From Mycobacterium sp. (GTDB taxonomy: Bacteria > Actinomycetota > Actinomycetes > Mycobacteriales > Mycobacteriaceae), in assembly GCA_023264735.1 (NCBI GenBank), contig JAHFVD010000017.1, positions 59,461 to 123,460 on the forward strand: 64,000 nucleotides of DNA, in the 5' to 3' direction. The notes under the pieces are model-generated. The model was not told the origin of the DNA and made no database searches. It was given only the letters and a program-made list of their open reading frames with translations. This document shows positions 17,395 to 28,083 of the stretch, piece after piece. A program made the translations under genes and the position numbers. Position 1 is the first letter of the stretch. Each line of letters starts with the position of its first letter.

Positions 17395-20300
17395 GTGCCT
17401 CCCACCGTTTTGCTGCTGTCGACGTCGGATACCGACCTGATCACCGCCCGTGCCAGCGGCGCGGACTACCGGTGGGCGAACCCGACACGGCTGATCGACG
17501 GTGAACTCGCCGAGCTGCTCGACGGCGCCGACCTGGTGGTGGTGCGCATCCTGGGCGGGTATCGGGCCTGGGAAGACGGTATCGACGCGGTGGTGGCCAG
17601 CGGACGCCCGGTCGTCGTCGTCAGCGGCGAGCAGGCCCCCGACGCCGACCTGATGGAGCGCTCCACGGTGCCGGCCGGAATCGCCGTGCAGACCCACATC
17701 TATCTGGCGCAGGGCGGTGTGGAGAACCTGCGCCAACTGCATGCGTTCCTGTCCGACACCGTGCTGATGACCGGATTCGGCTTCAACAAGCCGGCGCTCA
17801 CCCCGGCCTGGGGCGTGCTGGAGCGGGCGACTGCGACTGCCGACGGGCCGACGATCGCGGTGCTGTACTACCGGGCCCAGCAGCTGGCCGGCAATACCAC
17901 CTACATCGAGGCCCTGTCCGCCGCGATCGAACAGGCCGGTGGGCGCGCACTTCCGGTGTACTGCACCTCACTGCGGACGCCCGAGCCCGAACTGCTGGAA
18001 CTGCTGGGCACCGCCGACGCCATGGTGGTCACCGTCCTGGCCGCAGGCGGAGCCCGCCCGGCGACCGCGGGGGCCGGCCACGACGACGACACGTGGAATG
18101 TCAAACACCTTGCCGCCCTAGATGTTCCAATCCTGCAAGGGTTGTGCCTGACCAGCTCACGGGAAACCTGGGCGGGTAACGACGATGGCCTGAGCCCGCT
18201 GGATGTCGCCACCCAGATCGCGGTGCCCGAGTTCGACGGGCGCATCATCACGGTCCCGTTCTCGTTCAAGGAGATCGACTCCGACGGCCTCATCTCGTAT
18301 GTGCCTGACACCGAGCGGTGCGCCCGGGTGGCCGGCCTGGCCGTCAAACACGCGACCCTGCGCCGTGTCGCACCGGCGGATAAGAAACTGGCCCTGGTGT
18401 TCTCGGCCTACCCGACCAAACACTCGCGGATCGGCAACGCGGTCGGACTGGACACCCCGGCCAGTGCCGTCGCACTGCTGCACGCGTTGCGCGACGCCGG
18501 GTATCGCATCGGCGACATCCCCGGCATCGACGCCGGCGACGGTGACGCCCTGATGCATGCGCTGATCGAGCGGGGCGGCCAGGACCCCGAGTGGCTCACC
18601 GACGGCCAGCTGGCCGGCAACCCGATCCGGATCCCGGCCGCGCAGTACCGGGAGTGGTTCGCGACGCTGCCCGCCGAGCTGACCGAGGCGATGGTCGCGC
18701 ACTGGGGTCCGCCGCCGGGGGAGTTGTTCGTCGACCGCAGCCGCGACCCCGACGGTGAGATCGTCGTCGCCGCAATCCAATCCGACAACATCGTGATCCT
18801 GGTCCAGCCGCCGCGCGGGTTCGGGGAGAACCCGGTGGCCATCTATCACGACCCCGATCTGCCCCCGAGCCACCACTACCTGGCGACCTATTTCTGGGTG
18901 CGGCACGGGTTCGGTGCGCATGCCGCAGTGCATCTAGGCAAGCACGGCAACCTGGAATGGTTGCCCGGTAAGACGGTCGGCATGTCGGCGGCCTGCGGCA
19001 CCGACGCCGCGCTCGGTGATCTGCCGCTGATCTACCCGTTCCTGGTCAACGACCCGGGGGAGGGCACCCAGGCCAAGCGTCGCGCGCATGCCACCCTGGT
19101 CGACCACCTGATCCCGCCGATGGCGCGCGCCGAAAGCTACGGGGACATCGCGAGACTCGAACAGCTGCTCGACGAGCACGCCAACATCGCCGCGCTGGAT
19201 CCGGGGAAGCTGCCTGCGATCCGCCAGCAGATCTGGACCCTGATGCGCGCGGCGAAGATGGACCACGATCTGGGCCTGGCCGAACGCCCCGAAGACGACT
19301 CCTTCGACGACATGCTGCTGCACGTCGACGGCTGGCTCTGCGAGATCAAGGACGTCCAGATTCGCGACGGCCTGCACATCCTGGGTGCCGCTCCGGCCGG
19401 TGAGGCCCAACTCGACCTGGTACTGGCGATCCTGCGAGCCCGTCAGCTCTTTGCCGGTGAACAGCATCTGCCCGGCCTGCGCCAGGCCCTCGGGCTCGCC
19501 GAGGACGGGACCGACGACCGGGTCACCGTCGACGAGGCTGAGCAACAGGCCCGTGCCCTGCTAGCTGGGCTGCAGGCCAGCGGGTGGGACGCCGGCCGCG
19601 TCGGTGAACTGACCGATGACGAGGGCGTCGCGGCGATCCTGCGCTTCGCGGCCACCGAGGTGGTGCCGCGCCTGGCCGGCACAGCCGCCGAGATCGACCA
19701 GGTGCTGCGCGCACTTGACGGCCGGTTCATCCCCGCCGGTCCGTCCGGTTCCCCGCTGCGGGGCCTGATCAACGTGCTGCCCACCGGGCGCAACTTCTAC
19801 TCCGTCGACCCCAAGGCGGTCCCATCCCGGCTGGCCTGGGAAACCGGTGTGGCCATGGCGGATTCGCTACTGGCGCGCTACCGCACCGATCACGGCGACT
19901 GGCCGCGATCGGTCGGGCTGTCGGTGTGGGGCACCTCGGCGATGCGCACGTCGGGCGACGATATCGCCGAAGTCCTTGCGCTGCTGGGTGTCCGGCCGGT
20001 GTGGGACGACGCGTCCCGTCGCGTCGTCGACCTGGAGGCCATCTCCCTGGCCGAGCTGGACCGCCCCCGCATCGACGTCACCGTCCGGATCTCCGGGTTC
20101 TTCCGCGACGCTTTCCCGCACGTCGTGACGATGCTCGATGACGCGGTGCGCCTGGTTGCCGGGCTCGACGAGCCCGTCGAACAGAACTTCGTGCGCGCCC
20201 ACGCCCAAGTCGACCTGGCCGAACACGGTGACGAAAGACGCTCCACCACACGTATTTTCGGCTCCAAACCGGGAACCTACGGTGCTGGTCTGTTGCAGCT

Positions 20301-20967
20301 GATCGACAGCCGCAACTGGCGCGACGACGCCGACCTCGCCGAGGTCTACACCGCGTGGGGCGGCTTCGCATACGGACGGGAACTCGACGGCAAACCTGCC
20401 GCCGACGACATGTCGATGCAGTACCGCCGAATCGTGGTGGCCGCCAAGAACACCGACTCCCGCGAACACGACATCGCCGACTCCGACGACTATTTCCAGT
20501 ACCACGGCGGCATGGTCGCGACCGTGCGGGCGCTGACCGGCAAGGCGCCGGAGGCCTACATCGGCGACAACACCCGCCCCGACGCCGTGCGCACCCGCAC
20601 CCTGTCCGAGGAGACCACCCGCGTTTTCCGGGCTCGTGTGGTCAATCCCCGGTGGATGGCCGCGATGCGCAGGCACGGCTACAAGGGCGCCTTCGAGATG
20701 GCCGCGACGGTGGACTACCTGTTCGGTTACGACGCCACCGCGGGTGTGATGGCCGACTGGATGTACGAACAATTGACCGAGAAGTACGTGCTGGACCCGG
20801 AGAACCGCAAGTTCATGGACGAGTCCAATCCCTGGGCGCTGCACGGGATGTCGGAGCGGCTGCTCGAGGCAGTCGGGCGCGGCATGTGGGAGAACCCGGA
20901 CCCGGCCACGTTGGACGGGCTGCGGCAGGTGCTTCTCGAAACTGAGGGCGACCTCGAAGCACGCTAA
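17395..20967 (+). CDS. cobN: Cobaltochelatase subunit CobN
   Basis: A 1190-residue CobN/BchH-type chelatase large subunit. It inserts cobalt into hydrogenobyrinic acid a,c-diamide in the aerobic pathway, normally with an AAA+/vWA CobST or ChlID-like pair encoded elsewhere. Family marks include [37 protein letters not shown] (His-rich), [19 protein letters not shown] and [14 protein letters not shown]. The length is close to Rv2062c (1194). GTG start at 17395; TACGGT at 17378-17383 is a possible -10. The 96-bp upstream gap is too short to hold a complete cobalamin riboswitch, and none of its conserved boxes were seen. Confidence 0.95.
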   Translation: MPPTVLLLSTSDTDLITARASGADYRWANPTRLIDGELAELLDGADLVVVRILGGYRAWEDGIDAVVASGRPVVVVSGEQAPDADLMERSTVPAGIAVQTHIYLAQGGVENLRQLHAFLSDTVLMTGFGFNKPALTPAWGVLERATATADGPTIAVLYYRAQQLAGNTTYIEALSAAIEQAGGRALPVYCTSLRTPEPELLELLGTADAMVVTVLAAGGARPATAGAGHDDDTWNVKHLAALDVPILQGLCLTSSRETWAGNDDGLSPLDVATQIAVPEFDGRIITVPFSFKEIDSDGLISYVPDTERCARVAGLAVKHATLRRVAPADKKLALVFSAYPTKHSRIGNAVGLDTPASAVALLHALRDAGYRIGDIPGIDAGDGDALMHALIERGGQDPEWLTDGQLAGNPIRIPAAQYREWFATLPAELTEAMVAHWGPPPGELFVDRSRDPDGEIVVAAIQSDNIVILVQPPRGFGENPVAIYHDPDLPPSHHYLATYFWVRHGFGAHAAVHLGKHGNLEWLPGKTVGMSAACGTDAALGDLPLIYPFLVNDPGEGTQAKRRAHATLVDHLIPPMARAESYGDIARLEQLLDEHANIAALDPGKLPAIRQQIWTLMRAAKMDHDLGLAERPEDDSFDDMLLHVDGWLCEIKDVQIRDGLHILGAAPAGEAQLDLVLAILRARQLFAGEQHLPGLRQALGLAEDGTDDRVTVDEAEQQARALLAGLQASGWDAGRVGELTDDEGVAAILRFAATEVVPRLAGTAAEIDQVLRALDGRFIPAGPSGSPLRGLINVLPTGRNFYSVDPKAVPSRLAWETGVAMADSLLARYRTDHGDWPRSVGLSVWGTSAMRTSGDDIAEVLALLGVRPVWDDASRRVVDLEAISLAELDRPRIDVTVRISGFFRDAFPHVVTMLDDAVRLVAGLDEPVEQNFVRAHAQVDLAEHGDERRSTTRIFGSKPGTYGAGLLQLIDSRNWRDDADLAEVYTAWGGFAYGRELDGKPAADDMSMQYRRIVVAAKNTDSREHDIADSDDYFQYHGGMVATVRALTGKAPEAYIGDNTRPDAVRTRTLSEETTRVFRARVVNPRWMAAMRRHGYKGAFEMAATVDYLFGYDATAGVMADWMYEQLTEKYVLDPENRKFMDESNPWALHGMSERLLEAVGRGMWENPDPATLDGLRQVLLETEGDLEAR

Positions 20968-20970
20968 GTT
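20965..20970 (+). promoter_or_regulatory. -10 element overlapping the cobN stop, leaderless promoter
   Basis: TAAGTT includes the TAA stop of cobN and is followed by 6 nt and the ATG at 20977. The next gene can therefore be transcribed independently and without a leader. Confidence 0.45.
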
Positions 20971-20976
20971 GGCTCT

Positions 20977-21357
20977 ATGGCACTCACCTTCGCGGACGTC
21001 GTCCAGGCGAAATACATCACGCTGACCACGTTCACCAAGGACGGCCGGCCCAAGCCCACCGCGGTCTGGGTGGTCCCCGAGGGCAACACCGCTCTGGTGA
21101 TCAGTGAAAAGAACGCGTGGAAGGTCAAGCGCATCCGCAACACCCCACGGGTGACGGTGGCGATCTGCGATATGCGCGGCAACGTCCGCAGCGATGCCGT
21201 GGAGGGCGTCGCGAGTGTCCTCGACGAATCCCAGACCGAGCGCGTCTATCAGGCGATCGGCAAGCGCTACGGGATCGTCGGCCGTGTCTTCAACTTCTTC
21301 AGCAAGCTTCGTGGCGGCACCAAGCGCACGATCGGCCTGGAACTGCGAGCCGCCTGA
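20977..21357 (+). CDS. PPOX-class F420-dependent enzyme (Rv2061c-like)
   Basis: A 126-residue split-barrel protein of the pyridoxamine-phosphate-oxidase-like, F420-binding family (FADVVQAKYITLTTFTKDGRP, VWVVPEGNTALVI, KRIRNTPRVTVAICDMRGN). Substrate unknown. The neighbour relation to cobN is the same as Rv2062c-Rv2061c. It probably has its own leaderless promoter within the end of cobN. The 170 bp after it hold no gene that I can support. Confidence 0.85.
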   Translation: MALTFADVVQAKYITLTTFTKDGRPKPTAVWVVPEGNTALVISEKNAWKVKRIRNTPRVTVAICDMRGNVRSDAVEGVASVLDESQTERVYQAIGKRYGIVGRVFNFFSKLRGGTKRTIGLELRAA

Positions 21358-21527
21358 AGCCGATGCTTCAAAGACGGCTAACGGGAACAGTCACGCATGG
21401 CTAATACGGTGCTGCCCCGGCGGTATCGACAAGGTGCACGTCGCTCTGGAGATCACCCCGCACTAGAACTCACAGGCTCTTATCAGGCTCACCGGAACCG
21501 GGGGCCGAGCCGGCTCGTTGCCAATAC

Positions 21528-22025
21528 ATGGTGATGCGGACGTTCTTTCTCTACGTCTTGGTCGAGCTCGCGGTTCTGGTCGCGCTGACCTGGTCTCTCG
21601 GTATCGGGTGGACGTTGCTCATCCTGCTGGCCACCTCGGTGGTCGGCGTTGCGCTGGCCGGTTCCCAGGTCAAGCGCCAGATTCTGCGCCTGCAGCGCAC
21701 CCGCACCGACCCGCAGGGTGCTGTGGCCGACAGCATGCTCGTCGCGCTCGGCACCGTCGGAGTGTTCATCCCCGGCCTGGTCAGCACCGCGCTCGGCGCG
21801 TTGATGCTGCTGCCGCCGACGCGCAGCGTGGTGCGTCCGGTCGCCGGAATGCTGCTGACCCGCGGCATCGCCCGCCGGGTCACCGTCGTGAACCTGACCG
21901 CACCGGGCTCTCCCGGGCGCGGCGACTACATCGACGGTGAGGTGGTGGAGCAGGACGGGTACGTTTCGGGCCCCATCCACGATGCCAACATCGTTCCGCG
22001 CTCGACGGCCTACCGCGAGTTCTGA
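21528..22025 (+). CDS. fxsA: FxsA-family membrane protein
   Basis: A 165-residue membrane protein with three to four helices (about residues 5-25, 27-47 and 70-95) and a soluble C-terminus. FxsA was named in E. coli for suppressing exclusion of phage T7; its cellular role is unclear. Family marks are the ...LGIGWTLLILLATSVVGVAL and GVFIPGLVSTALGALMLLPPTR segments. It is the counterpart of Rv2053c and is followed, as there, by an amidohydrolase-like gene and the lnt/ppm1 locus. Confidence 0.82.
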   Translation: MVMRTFFLYVLVELAVLVALTWSLGIGWTLLILLATSVVGVALAGSQVKRQILRLQRTRTDPQGAVADSMLVALGTVGVFIPGLVSTALGALMLLPPTRSVVRPVAGMLLTRGIARRVTVVNLTAPGSPGRGDYIDGEVVEQDGYVSGPIHDANIVPRSTAYREF

Positions 22026-22068
22026 CCCCATGCGCTGGCCCCGCCAGCCCGGGGCAGACTGATCCACC

Positions 22069-23697
22069 GTGACCACACTGCTGCTGGGCGGGCGCATCCA
22101 CAGCCCGTCGCATCCGGATGCCACCGCGATGGCGGTCCGCGATGGCGTTGTCGCCTGGCTCGGCAGTGACGACATCGGCCGTTCACAGTTCGGTGATGCG
22201 CAGGTCGTCGATCTGCAGGGTGCCTTCGTGTCGCCCGCGTTCGTCGACAGCCACATCCACCTGACCTCGACTGGCCTGCTGCTCACCGGGCTGGACCTGA
22301 CCTCGGCGAGCACCAAACAGCAGTGCCTGACCCTGGTCGCCGAGCATGCGGCCGCGCACCCGGGCCAGCCGATCTGGGCGCACGGCTGGGATGACACCGG
22401 CTGGGCCCGCGACGAGGCCCCGAGCACCGCGGAACTCGACACCGTCGCCGGCACGGCGCCCGCCTACTTGGCCCGCATCGACGTGCACTCGGCCGTCGCG
22501 TCGACGGCGCTGCGTGATCTGGTCCCCGGGTTGCCTGCGGTCGCTGGATACGACCCCCAGCGGCCGCTGTCCGCCGATGCCCACCACCTGGTCCGCAGCG
22601 AAGCCCGCCGGCTGCTCACCGCCCAGCAGCGTGCCGACGCCCGCCAGGCCGCCCTGGATGCGGTGGCCGCCGCGGGCATCGTCGCCGTCCACGAATGCGC
22701 CGGACCCGATATCGGCGGCGCCGACGACTGGCAGGAGCTGCGTGCCACCTCCCACGGCGTCGAGGTCATCGGCTACTGGGGTGAAGCGGTCTCCAGCGCT
22801 GCCCAGGCCAGGGCGCTCATTGAGGCGACCGGCGCGCGCGGACTGGCCGGCGACCTCTTCGTCGACGGCGCGCTGGGCTCGCACACCGCGTGGCTGTGCG
22901 AGCCGTACGCCGATGCGCCCGACAGCACCGGAAACTGCTACCTGGAGCCGGACGGCATCGCCGAACACCTGATCGCCTGTACCGAGGCCGGGGTGACGGC
23001 CGGATTTCATGTGATCGGCGACGCGGCCGTGCGCGCGGTGGTCGATGCCGTCGCCCGTCTGGTCGATCGGTTCGGCGCGCCCGCTGTCGCCCGCTGCGGG
23101 CACCGGCTGGAACACCTGGAGATGATCACCGCCGAGCAGGCGGCCACCCTCGGCCAGTGCGGGATCATCGCCAGCATGCAGCCCAATTTCGATGCGCTGT
23201 GGGGTGGCAGCACGGGCATGTACGCCCACCGTCTCGGTTCCAGCAGAGCCGCCCTGCTCAACCCGTTCTCGCTGTTAGCATCGGCAGGCGTGCCCATGGC
23301 GTTCGGTTCAGATGCCCCGGTGACCAGCATCAATCCCTGGGCAACCGTCCGTGCGGCGAGCCATCATCAGACTCAGGGAAGCGCGATCTCCGCGCGCGCG
23401 GCCTTTGCCGCCGCAACCAGAGGCGCCTGGCGGGCCGGCGGCGAGCGCGACGGGATCACCGGCATGCTGGTGCCGGGCGCCCCGGCGTCGTATGCGGTGT
23501 GGGACACCGGAGAGGTAGATGTGACTGCTCCTTACGGCGGGCAGGAGCGAAGCGACTCGGGGAGACGTTTCGACAGCGTGCAGCGCTGGTCCACCGACCC
23601 GCGCTCCCGAGTGCCCGCGCTGCCGCGGCTGGACCCCGGCGATCCACTGCCGCAGTGCCGCCAGACCGTGCATCGAGGCGTCGTGCTCCATGGCTAG
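22069..23697 (+). CDS. Amidohydrolase-family protein (YtcJ-like)
   Basis: A 542-residue metal-dependent hydrolase of the amidohydrolase superfamily, amidohydrolase_3/YtcJ type. Metal ligands are suggested by [11 protein letters not shown] (HxH), later His residues in [13 protein letters not shown] and [10 protein letters not shown], and the conserved aspartate in [15 protein letters not shown]. Substrate unknown; the family hydrolyses cyclic amides or N-formyl compounds. GTG start. It overlaps lnt by 8 bp, so it probably shares an operon with the lipoprotein-acylation genes, matching the place of Rv2052c. Confidence 0.85.
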   Translation: MTTLLLGGRIHSPSHPDATAMAVRDGVVAWLGSDDIGRSQFGDAQVVDLQGAFVSPAFVDSHIHLTSTGLLLTGLDLTSASTKQQCLTLVAEHAAAHPGQPIWAHGWDDTGWARDEAPSTAELDTVAGTAPAYLARIDVHSAVASTALRDLVPGLPAVAGYDPQRPLSADAHHLVRSEARRLLTAQQRADARQAALDAVAAAGIVAVHECAGPDIGGADDWQELRATSHGVEVIGYWGEAVSSAAQARALIEATGARGLAGDLFVDGALGSHTAWLCEPYADAPDSTGNCYLEPDGIAEHLIACTEAGVTAGFHVIGDAAVRAVVDAVARLVDRFGAPAVARCGHRLEHLEMITAEQAATLGQCGIIASMQPNFDALWGGSTGMYAHRLGSSRAALLNPFSLLASAGVPMAFGSDAPVTSINPWATVRAASHHQTQGSAISARAAFAAATRGAWRAGGERDGITGMLVPGAPASYAVWDTGEVDVTAPYGGQERSDSGRRFDSVQRWSTDPRSRVPALPRLDPGDPLPQCRQTVHRGVVLHG

Positions 23698-25426
23698 CCG
23701 GCTGCTGAAATGGTTCAGCACCGCGCTGCCGCCGCGGATGATGCGGCTGCTGGTCGCGGTGACCGCCGGGCTGCTGCTGTGCATCAGCTTCCCGCCGATC
23801 GGCTGGTGGTGGTCGGCGGTGGTGAGCTTCGCCATGTTCACCTGGGTTCTGGTGCACCCCAAGACCACGCCGGCGGGTGGGCTGGGTTACGGCTACCTGT
23901 TCGGGCTGGCGTTCTACATCCCGCTGATCCCGTGGATCAGCGGATTCGTCGGCCCGGTGCCGTGGCTGGCGCTGTCGGCCATGGAGGCCTTTTTCCCGGC
24001 GTTCTTCGGCCTGCTGGCCGTCATGGTCCGGCGGCTGCCGGGCTGGCCGCTGTGGTTCGCACTCGTGTGGGCTCTGCAGGAGTGGCTGAAGTCGACCGTG
24101 CCGTTCGGTGGATTCCCTTGGGGCGTAGTCGGCTTCGGGCAGACCAACGGACCCTTCCTGTCGCTGGTTCAGCTCGGCGGGGTGCCGCTACTGTCGTTCG
24201 GGATCGTTCTGCTCGGCACGTCGCTGGCCGCGCTGACGCTCGAGATCGTGCGCTGGTGGCAGCGCAGCGGCGCGGCCGAGAAGGCCGAGCACGTCTCGCT
24301 GCCCGGCGTGTTGCTGCCCGGGCTGTGCATCACCGCGGTCTTGCTGACCACCGCGGTGGCCGCGCCCCAGGTCCGCCGTGCGGCCGGTGGCGCAGGCAAC
24401 GAGCCGACGGTCACCATCGCCGCGATCCAGGGCAACGTGCCGCGACTGGGCCTGGACTTCAATGCTCAGCGTCGCGCCGTCCTGGACAACCACGTCCGCC
24501 AGACCGTGCAACTGGCCGAGGACGTGCACGCGGGCAAGGCGCCCCAGCCGCAGTTCGTGATCTGGCCGGAGAACTCCTCGGATATCGACCCGTTCACCAA
24601 CGCCGACGCCGCCCAGCAGATCAGCGTGGCCGCGCAGGCGATCGGCGCGCCGATCCTGGTCGGCACGGTCATCGCCCGCCCGGACTGGACACCGGAGAAC
24701 CCGGCGGCGTCGAACACCGCCGTCGTCTGGGATCCGGTCGCCGGGCCAGGGGAGCGCCACGACAAGCAGATCATCCAGCCGTTCGGTGAGTACCTGCCGT
24801 GGCGGGGCTTCTTCCGGCACCTGTCGTCGTTCGCCGACCGCGCCGGGTACTTCGTGCCGGGTACCGGATCGGGCGTCGCGCACGCCGCTGGAGTGCCGGT
24901 CGGAGTGGCGACCTGCTGGGAGGTCATCTTCAACCGGGCGCTGCGCGAGTCGGTCACCAACGGCGCGCAGGTGCTGGCGGTTCCCACCAACAACGCGACG
25001 TTCGACCAGAACATGAGCGAGCAGCTCCTGGCGTTCGCCCGCGCCCGAGCCGTCGAGCACGACCGCTACGTGGTGGTGGCCGGTACGACCGGAATCAGCG
25101 CCGTGATCGCGCCGGACGGCCATGAGGTGGCCAGGACCCAGTTCTTCACGCCGGCCTACCTCGATGTCACGGTCCGGCTCAAGACCAGCGAAACCACGGC
25201 CACCCGATGGGGCCCGTTGGTGCAATGGGTACTGGTTGGAGCTTCCGTTGCCGTCTTGATGGCCGCCATACTGCACAATGGTTGGTTCATGCGTCCGATT
25301 CGCCCCAGAAAGCGGGAACGGGACGCATGCAGCATGTCCGGGGGCGGAGACGATGGCGATAACCCGCCGGAGCAGGGCGAATCATCGTCAGCCCTGGCCG
25401 GACAGCAGGACAAAGGAGAGTCATGA
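23690..25426 (+). CDS. lnt: Apolipoprotein N-acyltransferase (Ppm2-type)
   Basis: A 578-residue membrane enzyme that adds the third acyl chain to the N-terminal cysteine of lipoproteins. About six transmembrane helices occupy residues 15-235. The carbon-nitrogen hydrolase domain follows, with catalytic triad E294 (IWPENSS), K359 ([16 protein letters not shown]) and C409 (ATCWEVIFN). A final helix lies near residue 520, then an acidic, Gly/Ser-rich tail. In M. tuberculosis this is the N-terminal domain of the single Rv2051c protein; here it is a separate gene, ATGA-coupled to ppm1, as in M. smegmatis. Confidence 0.93.
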   Translation: MASRLLKWFSTALPPRMMRLLVAVTAGLLLCISFPPIGWWWSAVVSFAMFTWVLVHPKTTPAGGLGYGYLFGLAFYIPLIPWISGFVGPVPWLALSAMEAFFPAFFGLLAVMVRRLPGWPLWFALVWALQEWLKSTVPFGGFPWGVVGFGQTNGPFLSLVQLGGVPLLSFGIVLLGTSLAALTLEIVRWWQRSGAAEKAEHVSLPGVLLPGLCITAVLLTTAVAAPQVRRAAGGAGNEPTVTIAAIQGNVPRLGLDFNAQRRAVLDNHVRQTVQLAEDVHAGKAPQPQFVIWPENSSDIDPFTNADAAQQISVAAQAIGAPILVGTVIARPDWTPENPAASNTAVVWDPVAGPGERHDKQIIQPFGEYLPWRGFFRHLSSFADRAGYFVPGTGSGVAHAAGVPVGVATCWEVIFNRALRESVTNGAQVLAVPTNNATFDQNMSEQLLAFARARAVEHDRYVVVAGTTGISAVIAPDGHEVARTQFFTPAYLDVTVRLKTSETTATRWGPLVQWVLVGASVAVLMAAILHNGWFMRPIRPRKRERDACSMSGGGDDGDNPPEQGESSSALAGQQDKGES

Positions 25427-26196
25427 CCGACCGGGGCAAAACGGGCGCTGAGCTTCCCAGTCAGCGCACCCTGGTGATCATCCCCACATTCAACGAGCTG
25501 GAGAACCTGCCGTTGATCGTGGGCCGCGTACACACGGCTCGCCCTGACGTCCACGTGCTGATCGTCGACGACGGCAGCCCTGACGGCACTGGCGAACTCG
25601 CCGACGAGCTATCGCTGGCCGACCCCGACCGGGTCCATGTGATGCACCGCACCGCCAAGGACGGCTTGGGCGCGGCGTACCTCGAAGGGTTCGCCTGGGG
25701 GCTGGGCCGGCAGTACAACGTGCTGGTGGAGATGGACGCCGACGGCAGCCATGCTCCCGAACAGCTCTATCGCCTGCTCGACGCCATCGACAATGGCGCC
25801 GACCTGGCGATCGGCTCGCGTTATGTGGAGGGCGGCACAGTCCGCAACTGGCCCGCCCGGCGGCTGGTGTTGTCCAAGACCGCCAACACCTATTCGCGGC
25901 TCCTACTCGGTGTCGGCATCCACGACATCACCGCCGGTTACCGGGCCTACCGGCGCGAGGTGCTGGAGAAGATCGACCTGTCGGCGGTCGACTCCAAGGG
26001 CTACTGCTTCCAGATCGACCTCACCTGGCGGACGATCAACAGCGGTTTCACCGTCACCGAAGTGCCCATCACGTTCTGCGAACGCGAACTCGGGGTCTCG
26101 AAAATGAGCGGCTCGAACATTCGCGAAGCGCTGGTCAAGGTCGCCCAGTGGGGCATCGGCGGGCGCATGGACCGCGCCCGCGGCGTCGTCCGCTGA
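25423..26196 (+). CDS. ppm1: Polyprenol monophosphomannose synthase Ppm1
   Basis: A 257-residue GT2 glycosyltransferase that makes polyprenyl-phosphate-mannose from GDP-mannose, the donor for lipomannan/lipoarabinomannan and protein mannosylation. Motifs: [37 protein letters not shown], the metal-binding [12 protein letters not shown] and [15 protein letters not shown]. There are no C-terminal membrane helices, so it depends on membrane partners; the adjacent Lnt/Ppm2 protein is the known anchor in M. smegmatis. The ATG overlaps the lnt stop. Confidence 0.95.
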   Translation: MTDRGKTGAELPSQRTLVIIPTFNELENLPLIVGRVHTARPDVHVLIVDDGSPDGTGELADELSLADPDRVHVMHRTAKDGLGAAYLEGFAWGLGRQYNVLVEMDADGSHAPEQLYRLLDAIDNGADLAIGSRYVEGGTVRNWPARRLVLSKTANTYSRLLLGVGIHDITAGYRAYRREVLEKIDLSAVDSKGYCFQIDLTWRTINSGFTVTEVPITFCERELGVSKMSGSNIREALVKVAQWGIGGRMDRARGVVR

Positions 26197-26198
26197 GG

Positions 26199-26537
26199 TC
26201 AGCTTCCGCGGCGCTTGGACTTGATCAGGTCCAGACGCTCCTTGAGCAGCTCCTCGAGCTCCTCGACCGAACGGCGCTCCAGCAGCATGTCCCAGTGGGT
26301 GCGGGGCGGCTTGACCTTCTTGGGCTCCGGCAGATCGCCGTCGATCAGCGTGCCCTCCAGGCCGTTCTTGCAGGGCCAGGTGCCGGGGATCTCGGCGTCG
26401 TCGGCGAACGGAACCTCGAATTCCTCGCCGTTCTCGGTGCGGTACCGCGCGATCTGACGCGGCGCCAGGTCGTGGTTGCGGTCGGTCTCGTAGCTCACGG
26501 CTCCGAGCCGGCTGCCTCTCAGGACACGATCAGCCAT
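26199..26537 (-). CDS. rbpA: RNA polymerase-binding protein RbpA
   Basis: A 112-residue actinobacterial transcription factor that binds sigma-A/sigma-B region 2 and RNA polymerase to stabilise open complexes. The sequence is nearly identical to the M. tuberculosis protein I recall (MADRVLRGSRLGAVSYETDR at the start, PKKVKPPRTHWDMLLERR in the basic linker and sigma-interaction region). The start is the ATG at 26537 with GAGGAGAG upstream; a TTG 6 nt earlier is less likely. It ends 2 bp from the convergent ppm1 gene. Confidence 0.97.
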   Translation of the reverse strand: MADRVLRGSRLGAVSYETDRNHDLAPRQIARYRTENGEEFEVPFADDAEIPGTWPCKNGLEGTLIDGDLPEPKKVKPPRTHWDMLLERRSVEELEELLKERLDLIKSKRRGS

Positions 26538-26665
26538 CGTCAACTCTCCTCAGTGTCTATCAAGGGCCGGGGCCCCCTACGAAGTCCGGGTAGTCAACGC
26601 AAGACCAGCCACTGCGGTTCCCGACTCGACCCCCCATGATACCGGGATCACCGCGCCAACCCGTC

Positions 26666-26671
26666 TACAGT
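26666..26671 (+). promoter_or_regulatory. -10 element, probable leaderless promoter
   Basis: TACAGT, 8 nt, then the GTG start at 26680. It lies in the 142-bp divergent gap with rbpA. Confidence 0.35.
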
Positions 26672-26679
26672 CACAAGGC

Positions 26680-27009
26680 GTGACGCGTCGGACCCGTTCC
26701 CAGCCGTGCCGGTGGTGCGGCCGCGAGGTGGCCGATGCCGGGATGGGCAGGCGCAGGCAGTACTGCCGCCAGTCGTGCCGGCAGCGTGCCTATGAGCAGC
26801 GTGCCCTGGTCAAGGGCAGTGCGATTCCCGAGGATGCGGTGGTGCTCTCCGCCGACGAGGCCGCCGAACTGTCCGATCGGGTCTATCAGGTGCGCTGCGC
26901 CGCCGAGGACGTCGCCACCGCGGTCGACGAGGGCGCGGCCACCCACGAGCTGCGTGACCTGTGCGACGCGCTGGTTCAGGCCGCCAAAGCCGCCGACGGA
27001 TGGCGCTGA
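26680..27009 (+). CDS. Small protein with Cys-rich zinc-ribbon-like N-terminus
   Basis: A 109-residue protein not matched to a named family. Residues 9-45 are basic and carry two cysteine pairs (CRWCG and CRQSCRQRAYEQR), a likely zinc ribbon of the sort found in small nucleic-acid-binding proteins. The C-terminal half is acidic and helical (SADEAAELSDRVYQVRCAAE). GTG start without ribosome site, 8 nt after TACAGT. Codon usage is normal. It might act on DNA or RNA near RbpA, but that is only inference from position. Confidence 0.7.
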   Translation: MTRRTRSQPCRWCGREVADAGMGRRRQYCRQSCRQRAYEQRALVKGSAIPEDAVVLSADEAAELSDRVYQVRCAAEDVATAVDEGAATHELRDLCDALVQAAKAADGWR

Positions 27010-27030
27010 CGCTCTAGCGAGGAGTCACCG

Positions 27031-28050
27031 ATGTTGGCATCGATCGTGACCGGCGCTGGCACTGCCGAAGTCGTCGAGATCCCACGCCCGCACACCGGCC
27101 CGGCCGACGTGCTGGTCAGGATGCGGGCCTGCGGCGTCTGCGGATCCGACGGCTTCTACATCGACATCGGCGGTCTTCCGCCTCGGCAGGGACACACCCC
27201 GCTGGGCCACGAGCCGGCCGGCGAGATCGTCGAAATCGGTGCCGATGTCACCGGATTGCGGGTCGGCGATCATGTCGTGATCAACCCAATGGCCCAGCCG
27301 TCCAACATCATTGGTAACGGCGGTGACAGCGGCGCGCTCGCCGACTACCTGCTCATCGAGAACGCGGTGCGGGGCGTGAGCCTGGAGGTGATTCCGGACC
27401 ACATCCCGTGGGAGGTGGCCGCGCTCAACGAACCGATGGCGGTCGCCCGGCACGCCGTCAACCGCTGCCAACCCAAGCCGACAGACAAGGTCGTGATCTT
27501 CGGCGCCGGCCCGATCGGCCTGGGTTCGGTGCTGGGCTTCAAGTCGCTCGGGGTGAGCCACATCGTCGTCGTCGACCTCATCCCCGCGCGGTTGGACAAG
27601 GCGCTGCAGATCGGTGCCGACGCCGTCATCAACTCGGCTGAGGACGACGTGATCGCCAGACTCATCGACCTGCACGGCCCCGGTGAAGCCATGTTCGGAG
27701 GAAAAGCGGGCACCGACATCTATCTCGACGCGGCCGGGGCGCCCGCCGTGATCGACGCTGCGCTGGCCGCCGCCAAGAAAGGCGCCACCCTCGCCGTCGT
27801 CGCGGTGCACAAGAAGCCGGTGCCCATCGAATTCGTCAACGTCATGAGCAACGAGATCACCATCCTCGGCTCGATCGGCTATCCCGACGAAATATTCGAC
27901 GTGACAAGCGATCTCGTCGAGAACTGGGAGACCTACCGGCTGATCGTCAGCCATACCGTCCCGTTCAGCGATGTCGCTGAGGCGCTGAGGCTGGCGTCCA
28001 CCCCCGGCGCCGCCGACAAGGTGATCGTCACCTTCGGTGATGACGCCTGA
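27031..28050 (+). CDS. Zinc-type alcohol dehydrogenase (MDR family)
   Basis: A 339-residue medium-chain dehydrogenase. The catalytic zinc ligands are visible in CGVCGSDGF (Cys), LGHEPAGEIVEIG (His-Glu) and ALNEPMAVARHAV (Glu). The NAD(P)-binding motif is GAGPIGLGSVLGFKSLG. The structural-zinc four-cysteine lobe is absent (NPMAQPSNIIGNGG replaces it), as in sorbitol/threonine dehydrogenase-like members. Substrate unknown. ATG start; GGAG lies 9-12 nt upstream. It precedes, and may share a promoter region with, the winged-helix/hydrolase gene. Confidence 0.88.
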   Translation: MLASIVTGAGTAEVVEIPRPHTGPADVLVRMRACGVCGSDGFYIDIGGLPPRQGHTPLGHEPAGEIVEIGADVTGLRVGDHVVINPMAQPSNIIGNGGDSGALADYLLIENAVRGVSLEVIPDHIPWEVAALNEPMAVARHAVNRCQPKPTDKVVIFGAGPIGLGSVLGFKSLGVSHIVVVDLIPARLDKALQIGADAVINSAEDDVIARLIDLHGPGEAMFGGKAGTDIYLDAAGAPAVIDAALAAAKKGATLAVVAVHKKPVPIEFVNVMSNEITILGSIGYPDEIFDVTSDLVENWETYRLIVSHTVPFSDVAEALRLASTPGAADKVIVTFGDDA

Positions 28051-28071
28051 GGGGCACAGGCTTTTCGCAGC

Positions 28072-28077
28072 TAAGAT
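28072..28077 (+). promoter_or_regulatory. -10 element, leaderless promoter of the wHTH-hydrolase gene
   Basis: TAAGAT, 6 nt, then GTG at 28084. No ribosome-binding site is present. Confidence 0.5.
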
Positions 28078-28083
28078 TGGGAC

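Noticed and set aside
17299-17742. Longer N-terminus for the TauD-like dioxygenase
   Set aside because: It would run antisense into cobN; family homology starts at the ATG at 17298.
21358-21527. Small gene or tRNA in the 170-bp gap before fxsA
   Set aside because: No cloverleaf, CCA end, start with ribosome site or conserved motif was seen; short open frames here lack coding character.
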